In this document: piece after piece, positions 17,599 to 24,580 of the stretch | Layout of the letters: the number at the start of each line of letters is the position of its first letter | How positions within the stretch are numbered: position 1 is the first letter of the stretch | NCBI GenBank assembly: GCA_964485515.1 | Contig: CAZALT010000013.1 | Location: 1-36,200, forward strand | Source: CAZALT01 sp964485515 | GTDB taxonomy: Bacteria > Actinomycetota > Acidimicrobiia > Acidimicrobiales > Acidimicrobilacustridaceae | Length of the DNA: 36,200 bases | Reading direction: 5' to 3' | Program-made: the position numbers and the translations under genes | The notes under the pieces: model-generated | Databases searched by the model: none | The model's input: the letters and a program-made list of their open reading frames with translations, nothing else | What the model was told of the DNA's origin: nothing

Positions 17599-18036
17599 TC
17601 ACGACGGGCCCACGAGGCGATACTCGATGTCGAGCGCCTCGCAGGCCTCACGAAGCAACGGACTGTTCGTTCGTACGGCAACTCTCGACTCGGTCAGCAG
17701 TGCAAGGGCGGCTGCCTCAGCGGCGAGGAAGTTCAGCTTCCGTGGGGTGCGGAGAGCGGCCATCACCGGCACGATGTTCCGTGGCCCCAGGAGGCCGTAG
17801 CTCTGGGGTAGCGAGGCGAGCGCGGTCCGAACTCGTTGCTGAACTCCCGTTTCGAGTGACGCAATACGACCCGACAGCGCGCCATCGCCGGTGCCGTGCA
17901 CCGCGGCATTCGCAACTCGGTAGTACCAGCTGCTCGTCGTGTAGATCACCGCGCTGACCGCTTCCTCCGCGAGCCAGCCGCGAGCGGTGCCGCTGAGCAG
18001 ATCGAGCAGGAGATGGTCATCGACGACCGAGGCCAT
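17599..18036 (-). CDS. PIN-like domain protein, candidate toxin
   Basis: 145 residues. It begins VVDDHLLLDLLSG, like the first acidic strand of PIN nucleases, and ends with LNFLAAEAAALALLTESRVA followed by VRTNSPLLREACEALDIEY, resembling the PIN segment where a small helix precedes a late acidic pair. The acidic residues normally found there are partly replaced (Asn in LNFLAAE), so ribonuclease activity is uncertain. It is 12 bases behind a small Arg/Glu-rich protein typical of an antitoxin. Confidence 0.55.
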   Translation of the reverse strand: MASVVDDHLLLDLLSGTARGWLAEEAVSAVIYTTSSWYYRVANAAVHGTGDGALSGRIASLETGVQQRVRTALASLPQSYGLLGPRNIVPVMAALRTPRKLNFLAAEAAALALLTESRVAVRTNSPLLREACEALDIEYRLVGPS

Positions 18037-18048
18037 GCGGAGCCCTTG

Positions 18049-18273
18049 CTACAGAGTTGCGATGTCCGGATCGTCTGCGGTGATCTCCGCGACGATCCGG
18101 TCGTAGTCACCGCTCGAGACCCATTCGGCCAGCGCTGCCTTCGCCTCGGGCGGTAGGTCGATGCCGGCGATGCCCGATGGCCCTTCGAGGAGCTCTCCGC
18201 TCTCACGTGCCGCGGCGCGGGCGCGCTCAATGGTCCGTTGCAGCTCCGGATCGAGCCTCACCTGGGTGGCCAT
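18049..18273 (-). CDS. Candidate antitoxin
   Basis: 74 residues from ATG 18273. The N-terminus TQVRLDPELQRTIERARAAA has the strand-helix start of ribbon-helix-helix-type antitoxins, followed by an acidic C-terminus (WVSSGDYDRIVAEITADDPD) suited to binding a partner. TACCCT lies 6 bases upstream of the start, a leaderless-type promoter for the three-gene unit. Assignment as an antitoxin rests on size, composition and context. Confidence 0.6.
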   Translation of the reverse strand: MATQVRLDPELQRTIERARAAARESGELLEGPSGIAGIDLPPEAKAALAEWVSSGDYDRIVAEITADDPDIATL

Positions 18274-18393
18274 GCCTTCAGGGTAACGGGCAGCTCTGCC
18301 GACCGATAGGTCCGAAAGGATTTCGAGTTGCTCCGCGAGATTTCCGGCGTTCAGCGGCTTGGTGCAGTGACCATCTGACTATGGAGGACCACT

Positions 18394-18591
18394 GTGGACA
18401 TCTCAGGCCATGAACCGTTGCTCGATCTGCCCGCCGTTGCGACGCGGCTCGGGGTGAACGAGCGCCATGTGCGACGCCTCGTGAGCGAGCGTCGGATCCC
18501 GTTCGTGAAGTGGGGGCGGCTGCTCCGCTTCGATCCGGTCGAGGTCGAGGCGTGGCTCGATGAAGCGCGGCGGGGTCGCCGGTCGGCCTGA
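18394..18591 (+). CDS. Excisionase-type helix-turn-helix protein
   Basis: 65 residues from GTG 18394, with GGAGG 6 bases before it. LLDLPAVATRLGVNERHVRR followed by LVSERRIPFVKWGRLLRFDP and VEAWLDEARRG is the HTH_17/excisionase pattern seen next to integrase genes of actinobacterial elements. It lies 78 bases upstream of the integrase fragment on the same strand. It would direct excision or regulate the integrase. Confidence 0.85.
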   Translation: MDISGHEPLLDLPAVATRLGVNERHVRRLVSERRIPFVKWGRLLRFDPVEVEAWLDEARRGRRSA

Positions 18592-18669
18592 CGTCGTCGG
18601 TACCCTTGCCGTAGCGCTTGTCGGCTTCGCTCATGGCCGGCCTCTCCCTCCGCTCTTGGAGATGCCGCT

Positions 18670-19224
18670 ATGGCGCGCCGTTCGGTCGGAAACCTTCGCA
18701 AGCTGCCGTCGGGTCGGTGGCAGGCCTCGTACATCGACGACGCCACGGGCAGCCGCATAGCGGCGCCCTCGACCTTCGGCACGAAGACCGACGCGGGGTT
18801 GTGGCTGTCGACCGTCGAAGCCGATCGGGCCCGGGGGCACCTGCTCGACCAGAAGCTCGCCATCCGTCCGTTCCATGAGTGGGCGGCGGACTGGATGGCC
18901 GGCCTCCACGTGAAGCCGAAGACCGAAGTCAGCTACGAGTCGTCGCGGCGCAACCACGTGTTGCCAGCTTTCGAGCATCGGCCGGTTGGGGCGATCACGT
19001 ACCGAGATTGCAAGGCGTTCGTGGACGCGCTTCGGGCGAAGGGTCTCGCCCCTGGCACGGTCGGCGACGCGCTCAAGGTCCTGCGCCTGGTCATGCAGGA
19101 GGCGCTGCGGGCCGAGGCGATCCGGCGCAATCCCGCCGAGGGGCTGCGGGTCGCCCGCGGCGAACGGGTCGAGATGGTCTTCCTTGCACGGCCGGGCGGA
19201 TCTTCGGTTGCGTCCCGGGCCTGA
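18670..19224 (+). pseudogene. Tyrosine integrase, C-terminally truncated
   Basis: 184 residues remain of a protein normally near 380-400. Residues about 5-57 are the AP2-like arm-binding domain (GNLRKLPSGRWQASYIDDAT), and about 65-163 the SAM-like core-binding domain (PFHEWAADWM ... NPAEGLRVARGE). The whole catalytic domain with its Arg, His-x-x-Arg and Tyr residues is missing. The homologous sequence stops near MVFL, about 40 bases before the attachment repeat. GGAG precedes ATG 18670. The element should be immobile by its own enzyme. Confidence 0.85.
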
Positions 19225-19303
19225 GAAGCAAGAAACCCCTGCTGAGCAGGGGTTTCTCGAGTGGTCGGGACCGGCGTCGATCCGGTGACCTACCGCTTTT
19301 CAG
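19223..19303. repeat. Right attachment-site repeat within tRNA-Phe
   Basis: Partner of 16753-16833 (77 of 81 identical). It covers the tRNA-Phe terminator and the 3' half of the tRNA. Here both the tRNA and the terminator hairpin are intact. The interval between the repeats is about 2.4 kb, the size of the residual element. Confidence 0.85.
19231..19257 (-). terminator. Intrinsic terminator of the tRNA cluster
   Basis: AGAAACCCCTGC and GCAGGGGTTTCT form a perfect 12-bp stem with a 3-base loop directly after tRNA-Phe on the minus strand; TTGCTTCTC follows. The stem itself ends in TTTCTT. Confidence 0.8.
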
Positions 19304-19334
19304 GCGGTCGCTCTGCCAACTGAGCTACCCGACC
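19262..19334 (-). tRNA. tRNA-Phe (GAA)
   Basis: 73 bases ending in discriminator A; CCA is not encoded. The acceptor GGTCGGG pairs with CCCGACC. The anticodon loop CTGAAAA between ACCGC and GCGGT gives anticodon GAA. D arm GCTC...GAGC and T arm are regular. It is the integration target of the neighbouring element and the last gene of the tRNA cluster. Confidence 0.95.
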
Positions 19335-19359
19335 AGGCCATGCCCCAGAGGGGTCATGG

Positions 19360-19437
19360 TGGCGGTCCCGACGGGATTTGAACCCGCGACCTCCGGCTTG
19401 ACAGGCCGGCGTGCACTCCAAACTGCACCACGGGACC
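19360..19437 (-). tRNA. tRNA-Asp (GTC)
   Basis: 75 bases plus an encoded CCA (19360-19362). The acceptor GGTCCCG pairs with CGGGACC, discriminator G. The anticodon stem CCGGC/GCCGG encloses loop CTGTCAA, anticodon GTC. The T loop TTCAAAT is normal. It lies 25 bases upstream of tRNA-Phe in the direction of transcription. Confidence 0.95.
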
Positions 19438-19600
19438 TCGAACCATGAGGCCACGCTCCTCGTCGGTCCGAGGACCTCCGCTGAGCGCCGGTTGATCCTA
19501 GGACCTCTCCCCGGCTTGCACCAAAGCCGATCGGAACGTCGCCGTCCGCGTGGCGATCGGTGGCGCCGGCTCGGGAGATCGGGCCGGGACGAGAAAGGAG

Positions 19601-19673
19601 TACCCCCAACGGGATTCGAACCCGTGTTACCTGCGTGAAAGGCAGGCGTCCTAGGCCGCTGGACGATGGGGGC
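19601..19673 (-). tRNA. tRNA-Glu (TTC)
   Basis: 73 bases with discriminator A and no encoded CCA. The acceptor GCCCCCA pairs with TGGGGGT, with a G-U pair at the end. The anticodon stem CCTGC/GCAGG encloses CTTTCAC, anticodon TTC. First gene of the minus-strand Glu-Asp-Phe cluster; 163 bases without recognisable features separate it from tRNA-Asp. Confidence 0.95.
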
Positions 19674-19818
19674 CTACCGACCCCCGAAGGGGCCGGCGCA
19701 GCGTACCAGTCGACCTGTCGGGTCCGGCAAAGGCAAGACGCCATGGCCGGACGGCGAACGGGTGGTGACAAGTCGCTCAGCTAGGTTTTGACGCCACCTG
19801 ACAGCGGGAGCGCCATCG

Positions 19819-21396
19819 ATGCCGAACCCCACCGACCCACCGCCCTGGCCCTCGGGTCAGCCCACCTGGCCTGCTCCGGGCTCGGGCGCGGCCGCGCCGG
19901 GGTCACCGACGCCGCCGCCCGGTGCAGCGTGGTCGCCGCCGTCGTTCCCGTCAGGGTCGCCCTTGGCGTCGCCCTCGGCGTCGACGCCGAAGCCCGGAGG
20001 TGGTGAGATCGGCGTGCGCGGCGGGGTCGGCATCGGCGTTGCCGTCGCCGTGGTCGTCGTCGTGCTCGCGGCGTTCACCGGTGTGAACGTCGTCGACGAG
20101 CCGGTCCACCCCGCCGCATGGGATCCCCAGGTCGCCGAGCTCGCTCGGTTCGTGCAGGACGAGCGCGGCATGCTGTTCGACCGGCCGGTCTACGTGGACT
20201 TCCTGACCGAGGAAGAGTTCCAGGCCGAGGTCACCACCGACGACGCCGATCTCTCCGCCGAGGATCAGGCCTACATCGAGGACTCGACCGCCGAGCTGCG
20301 CGCGCTGGGCCTGGTCGGCTCCGACTTCGATCTCATGGGCGAGACGAACGCGATCAGCGGAGGCGCGACCTTGGCGTACTACGACCCCGAATCGGAACGC
20401 ATCACGGTCCGCGGCAACGAGCTCACGCCCTACGTGCGGGGGACGCTCGTCCACGAGTTGACCCACGCGCTCCAAGACCAGCACTTCGACCTGGCGGCGC
20501 TCCAGGACTCCGTGGGTCCCGACGGCGACTTCCGGTTCCGGTCGGTGGTGGAGGGTGATGCGGTCAACGTCGCGCAGGCCTACTACGAGGAGCTGTCCGC
20601 CGCGGACAAGGAGGCCTACGACGACGAGGAGGCCGCCGGAGATGGCGGCGAGAGCGACGACGAACCCGCTTACGCTCCGGTCGTCGCGGCGTTCTTCGGT
20701 GCCCCCTACATCATCGGCCCCTCGTTCGTGTCGCTGCTCTACGGCGTCGACGGCACGTCTGGCGTCGACGACGCGCTCGAAGAGCTCCCCAGCAGCGAGG
20801 CCGCCATCCTCGATGCCAGCCTCTACTTCGACGACGTCGAACCGGTGACGGTCGACGAGCCGGCGGCTCCGGAGGGCACCGAGGTGCTCGACGGCGGGTC
20901 GTTCGGCGCGTTGAGCTGGTATGTGATGCTCAGCTCCCGCGTCGATGCCCACGACGCCCTGGGCTTCATCGACGAATGGCGCGGTGACAGCTACATCACC
21001 TACCGCGAGGACGACCGGGTGTGCGTGGCCATCCGGTACGAGCCGGCCGAAGGGGGGCTCGACGATGCCCAGGCGCTCGTGGAGGAGTGGGCCGACGCGA
21101 TGCCGAGCGACGCCGCCACGGTGACCCGATCCGATGACCTCCTCGAGGTCAGGTCCTGCGATCCCGGCGACGACGCCGACGTCGAGTCCATCAACGACGT
21201 CTCCGCTGCGATGGTCCTACCGGCGGTGCGCCTGGTCATCGCCGATCAGACGCTGGGTCAGGGCCTCGAGTTCGACCAAGCGTGGTGCTACGCCTCGGCC
21301 GTCGTCGACCTGCTGACGATCGAGCAGCTGCAGAGCGACTCGATCTCGCCCGAGACGGCCGAGCAGCTGAGCCAGGCCGCGCTGGCGTGTCGGTAG
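19819..21396 (+). CDS. Membrane-anchored HExxH metallopeptidase-like protein
   Basis: 525 residues. Residues 1-65 are Pro/Ser/Ala-rich, a membrane span follows at about 68-88 (a run of Gly/Ala/Val), and the rest is extracytoplasmic and acidic. HELTHALQDQHFDL begins at His212: HExxH with a following helix, as in gluzincin-like peptidases; the third zinc ligand is not certain, a Glu in VVEGDAVNVAQAYYEE being a candidate. A TAGGTT box at 19782 and a GGGAG site 8 bases before ATG 19819 give a short conventional leader. The substrate is unknown. Confidence 0.8.
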   Translation: MPNPTDPPPWPSGQPTWPAPGSGAAAPGSPTPPPGAAWSPPSFPSGSPLASPSASTPKPGGGEIGVRGGVGIGVAVAVVVVVLAAFTGVNVVDEPVHPAAWDPQVAELARFVQDERGMLFDRPVYVDFLTEEEFQAEVTTDDADLSAEDQAYIEDSTAELRALGLVGSDFDLMGETNAISGGATLAYYDPESERITVRGNELTPYVRGTLVHELTHALQDQHFDLAALQDSVGPDGDFRFRSVVEGDAVNVAQAYYEELSAADKEAYDDEEAAGDGGESDDEPAYAPVVAAFFGAPYIIGPSFVSLLYGVDGTSGVDDALEELPSSEAAILDASLYFDDVEPVTVDEPAAPEGTEVLDGGSFGALSWYVMLSSRVDAHDALGFIDEWRGDSYITYREDDRVCVAIRYEPAEGGLDDAQALVEEWADAMPSDAATVTRSDDLLEVRSCDPGDDADVESINDVSAAMVLPAVRLVIADQTLGQGLEFDQAWCYASAVVDLLTIEQLQSDSISPETAEQLSQAALACR

Positions 21397-21515
21397 GAGC
21401 CCGGACGGCCTGAGACAGGCGGCGCGGACAGCCGGAAGCCAAGCCGGCCGGAGCCAGCCCGGAAGCGGTCGCCGGTCCGGTCGGGAGGTGGGCCACCTGA
21501 CACCGTCTGATGGGA

Positions 21516-22019
21516 TCAGATCGAGCCGGGTGTCGTCGGGGGGTGATCCTGGTCGGTCTCAGCCATGCGCACGCCGTGCACGAGCATGCCGAGTAGGATC
21601 CCGAGGAACTCGTAGACGAGGCGGGCCAGGTGCTCGGGGTCGTCGGGGTCGAGCTCGTCGAGGTCGTCCTCCTCGGACACGTCGAGCCGGGTCCCCAGCA
21701 CCAACCGCACGGCGTTGACCGCGACCATCCACTGGTCGACCTGGTCCCGGTCGAGGAAGTCCATGTCGGCCGTGTCGACCACCGTGGTCAGGGCGGCGAC
21801 GCGGCTGTCGGCGAGATCGCCCCGGGTCATCTGGTCGTAGAACAGCTGCTGCTCGGGATCGTCGGGGTGGGCCGTGGGGAAGAGGCGCTTGAAGTTCTCG
21901 TGGTCGACGTCGGCCTGGAGCTCGTCGCGCAGCTGGGTGCACACGTCGGCGAGGAGCTTGCGCTGCACGCCGGACAGCACGATCTGGAACGTACCGTCGG
22001 GAAAGGGGATGGCCGCCAC
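21516..22019 (-). CDS. DUF2017-family protein
   Basis: 167 residues from GTG 22019. IPFPDGTFQIVLSGVQRKLL at the N-terminus, RLFPTAHPDDPEQQLFYDQM in the middle, and a helical C-terminal part with LVYEFLGILLGMLVHG match the actinobacterial DUF2017 family, which is regularly found next to clpS. Its biochemical role is unknown; context suggests a link to ClpS-dependent proteolysis. The start lies 8 bases after the clpS stop. Confidence 0.85.
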   Translation of the reverse strand: MAAIPFPDGTFQIVLSGVQRKLLADVCTQLRDELQADVDHENFKRLFPTAHPDDPEQQLFYDQMTRGDLADSRVAALTTVVDTADMDFLDRDQVDQWMVAVNAVRLVLGTRLDVSEEDDLDELDPDDPEHLARLVYEFLGILLGMLVHGVRMAETDQDHPPTTPGSI

Positions 22020-22027
22020 TGTCCGGC

Positions 22028-22378
22028 TCAGTCCTGCTGCATCGTGGCCCACAGGCCGTGCTCGTGGAGGCGGAACACGTCGATCTCCGCCTTGTCGCGA
22101 GTTCCGCTCGCGACCACGGCGCGTCCCTTCTCGTGGACGTCGAGCATCATGCGCTCTGCCTTCTCGTGGCTGTAGCCGAACAGCTTCTGGAGGACGAAGG
22201 TGACGTAGTCCATGAGGTTGATGGGATCGTTCCAGACGAGGACGATCCACGGCGTGTCGGCGTCGACGACCTCGTCGATGTCAGGATCCTTGACGCCGAC
22301 CGGCTCGCTCTCGGACAGCCGCGGCGTCCGGTGGAGCGGACCGCTCATGCCCGACAGGGAGGGAAGCGCGGCAGCCAT
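22028..22378 (-). CDS. clpS: ATP-dependent Clp protease adaptor ClpS
   Basis: 116 residues. ClpS delivers N-degron substrates to ClpA/ClpC. The core begins TPWIVLVWNDPINLMDYVTF, with the Asn-Asp pair that contacts the substrate N-terminus, continues LQKLFGYSHEKAERMMLDVH and KGRAVVASGTRDKAE, and ends EHGLWATMQQD. ATG 22378 is used; an internal ATG at 22348 would shorten only the disordered N-terminus. No clear ribosome site is visible for either. It is co-directional with the DUF2017 gene. Confidence 0.93.
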   Translation of the reverse strand: MAAALPSLSGMSGPLHRTPRLSESEPVGVKDPDIDEVVDADTPWIVLVWNDPINLMDYVTFVLQKLFGYSHEKAERMMLDVHEKGRAVVASGTRDKAEIDVFRLHEHGLWATMQQD

Positions 22379-22418
22379 GGCCTGATTCTTGCCGGTGGCG
22401 CTCAGGACGGGAAGCGCG

Positions 22419-23309
22419 TCACGACGCGCCGAGCTCTGGGCGTTCGAAGAGCCCGAGGTGGAACCGGAGCACCGACACCCACACGACGACGCTGCCGAGG
22501 ACGTGGAGCCCGACGAGCCAGGCCGGAACGCCGTTGAAGTACTGCGTGTAGCCGATCGCTCCCTGCACGACCACGGCGGCGACGACCACGGCACCGCGCG
22601 AGCGGATCGACGCGGTCGAACCGCCTCGGTACACGACGGCGAGCGTGGCGATGAGCAGGGCGAGGAGGATCCAGGCCAGCACCGCGTGGATGCGCGCGAC
22701 CTCGGCGATGTCGAAGGAGAGGCGCTCGACGTGCTCGTCGCCCCCGTGGGGTCCGGTGCCCGTCACGATCGTCCCGGCGAAGAGCACGGCGGCGGCGGCC
22801 ACGACCGAGCACCTCCCGAGCCACACCCCGGTCGGTGCGACCCGGGCGACGGCAGGACCCGATCCCTCCTCGGCGCGCTGCAACAGGACCGTGGCGTTCC
22901 ACATGAGCACCATCGAGAGCAGGAAGTGGGCCATCACGACGGGCGGCGTCAGTTCCTGCTTGACGACGACGGCGCCGAGCAGCGCCTGGGCGAACACCCC
23001 GGCGACGAGGCCGAGCGACCACCAGGTCAGGTCACGGCGCCGGGGGACGCGGACGAGCGAACCGAGCACGGCGAGGATCACCGCGATCGACACGACACCG
23101 GTGAACAGCCGATTGCCGAACTCGACGCGCTCGTGGAAGTCGTTGCTGGCGACGAACTGGTTCTCACTGCAGTTCGGCCAGTCGGAGCATCCGAGTCCGG
23201 AGCCGGTGAGCCGCACCGCCGCGCCGGTCACGATGATCACACCGAGCGCAACCAGCGCGAAGAGGGCGATCCGGCGGTACGCCGCGGGCGAGACCGGGGG
23301 GATGCGCAC
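22419..23309 (-). CDS. ctaA: Haem A synthase (COX15/CtaA)
   Basis: 296 residues and about eight membrane spans. It oxidises the haem O methyl group to make haem A for the oxidase encoded downstream. Conserved features are TGSGLGCSDWPNC (paired cysteines in the first external loop), NDFHERVEFGNRLFTG, VMAHFLLSMVLMWN, VARIHAVLAW and GLHVLGS with the haem-ligand histidines. GTG 23309 is chosen because TACCAT lies 6 bases upstream, a leaderless arrangement, and because the longer frame adds non-conserved residues. It is divergent from ctaB. Confidence 0.93.
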   Translation of the reverse strand: MRIPPVSPAAYRRIALFALVALGVIIVTGAAVRLTGSGLGCSDWPNCSENQFVASNDFHERVEFGNRLFTGVVSIAVILAVLGSLVRVPRRRDLTWWSLGLVAGVFAQALLGAVVVKQELTPPVVMAHFLLSMVLMWNATVLLQRAEEGSGPAVARVAPTGVWLGRCSVVAAAAVLFAGTIVTGTGPHGGDEHVERLSFDIAEVARIHAVLAWILLALLIATLAVVYRGGSTASIRSRGAVVVAAVVVQGAIGYTQYFNGVPAWLVGLHVLGSVVVWVSVLRFHLGLFERPELGAS

Positions 23310-23315
23310 GGGGCG

Positions 23316-23321
23316 ATGGTA
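23316..23321 (-). promoter_or_regulatory. -10 box TACCAT before ctaA
   Basis: On the minus strand TACCAT ends 6 bases before GTG 23309. It fits TANNNT and leaderless spacing. Confidence 0.55.
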
Positions 23322-23352
23322 CGGCGGGTGCGAGAGCGCTCCCAAACCACCG

Positions 23353-23410
23353 GCCGTCGGCCGAGAGACGAGCGCGCCGTCGGCCGAGAGACGACGTGAA
23401 CCAATTCACG
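23353..23410. repeat. Direct repeats and palindrome in the ctaA-ctaB divergent region
   Basis: GCCGTCGGCCGAGAGACGA occurs perfectly twice (23353-23371 and 23376-23394), with 23-bp periodicity. CGTGAA-CCAA-TTCACG follows immediately (23395-23410), a perfect 6-bp inverted repeat. The block lies between the two divergent -10 boxes and could be a shared regulator site for haem A synthesis and oxidase genes. Confidence 0.55.
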
Positions 23411-23511
23411 AGGTGATTCGCCGGCTCCTGTTTCGATCCCTGGGACCGTCGTCGGCCCACGGCTGACGGATTGTCCACCGCTCGCCTCCGGGCTCTAGTC
23501 TCGTGGCTGCT

Positions 23512-24420
23512 ATGGCCACCATCGCCGCCCCACCGGTAGCCCAGAGCTGGCAGACCACCGCGCTCGGCTACCTGGCGCTCACCAAGCCGCGCATCATCGA
23601 ACTGCTGCTCATCACGACGGTTCCCGTGATGGTCGTGGCCGAGCAGGGCCTCCCCTCGCTCTGGTTGATGTTCGCCACCGTGCTGGGTGGCTCGTTGGCC
23701 GCCGGAGGCGCCAACGCCATCAACATGTACGTCGATCGCGACATCGATGCCCTCATGGAGCGCACCCAGCAACGACCGCTGGTCACCGGGGTCATGTCGC
23801 CCCGCGACGCCTTGGCCTTTGCCGTCAACATCGAGGCGTTCGCCTTCATCTGGCTCACGCTGACCGTCAACCTGCTCAGCGCCGTGCTGGCGCTCGCCGC
23901 CTGCCTCTTCTACGTGTTCGTCTACACGCTCTGGCTCAAGCGGAACTACCGCAGCAACATCGTGATCGGCGGCGCGGCGGGCGCCGTGCCGGTGCTCATC
24001 GGCTGGTCGGCGGTCACGAACTCGCTGGCTTGGGCGCCTGTCGTGCTCTTCGCCATCATCTTCTTCTGGACCCCGCCGCACTTCTGGGCGCTCGCCATCC
24101 GCTACCGAGACGACTACACCGCCGCGTCGGTGCCCATGCTGCCGTCGGTGGCAGGAATGCGGGAGGTGGCGCGCCAGATCGTGGCCTACGCGGTCCTCGT
24201 CTTCGCCCTCACCCTCGTGCTCGCCCCTGTGGCCGATCTCGGCGTCATCTACGTGGTGTCCGCCTTGGTCCTCGGAGCGGTGTGGGTAGCCATGTCGGTC
24301 GATGTGCTGCGGTCCCCGACCGAGAAGCGGGCGATGCGCCTGTTCGGCTACTCGATCACCTACATCACCCTGCTGTTCGCGGCCATGGCTGCGGACGTCC
24401 TCGTGCGGTTCGGAGTGTGA
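23512..24420 (+). CDS. ctaB: Protohaem IX farnesyltransferase (haem O synthase)
   Basis: 302 residues with about nine membrane spans. It adds the farnesyl tail to haem B, the step before CtaA. LTKPRIIELLLITTVPVM near the N-terminus and the polyprenyl-diphosphate motif NMYVDRDID (Asn71, Asp75, Asp79) with RTQQRPL are diagnostic. ATG 23512 is preferred: TAGTCT (23496-23501) is 10 bases upstream, whereas the alternative GTG 23503 nearly touches that box. First gene of the plus-strand oxidase locus. Confidence 0.94.
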   Translation: MATIAAPPVAQSWQTTALGYLALTKPRIIELLLITTVPVMVVAEQGLPSLWLMFATVLGGSLAAGGANAINMYVDRDIDALMERTQQRPLVTGVMSPRDALAFAVNIEAFAFIWLTLTVNLLSAVLALAACLFYVFVYTLWLKRNYRSNIVIGGAAGAVPVLIGWSAVTNSLAWAPVVLFAIIFFWTPPHFWALAIRYRDDYTAASVPMLPSVAGMREVARQIVAYAVLVFALTLVLAPVADLGVIYVVSALVLGAVWVAMSVDVLRSPTEKRAMRLFGYSITYITLLFAAMAADVLVRFGV

Positions 24421-24454
24421 GCGTGCCGTTTTCTCTGGGTCGGAAACCTGTGTG

Positions 24455-24460
24455 TAGAGT
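24455..24460 (+). promoter_or_regulatory. Possible -10 box TAGAGT of the oxidase operon
   Basis: TAGAGT fits TANNNT and would start a message about 115 bases before ATG 24581. The intervening leader has no ORF of coding character. A purine-rich GGGAGGAGG at 24482-24490 is not followed by a start codon. Confidence 0.35.
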
Positions 24461-24580
24461 CCCAAACCGTATTGACGAACCGGGAGGAGGCGTTCGCGCA
24501 TCGCTTCCGCGGCCAGCCCTGTCCAGCAGCATCCAAGGGTCAGGCATCCGGTCCCGGCCAGCGCGAGTTCGAAGCTGAAG

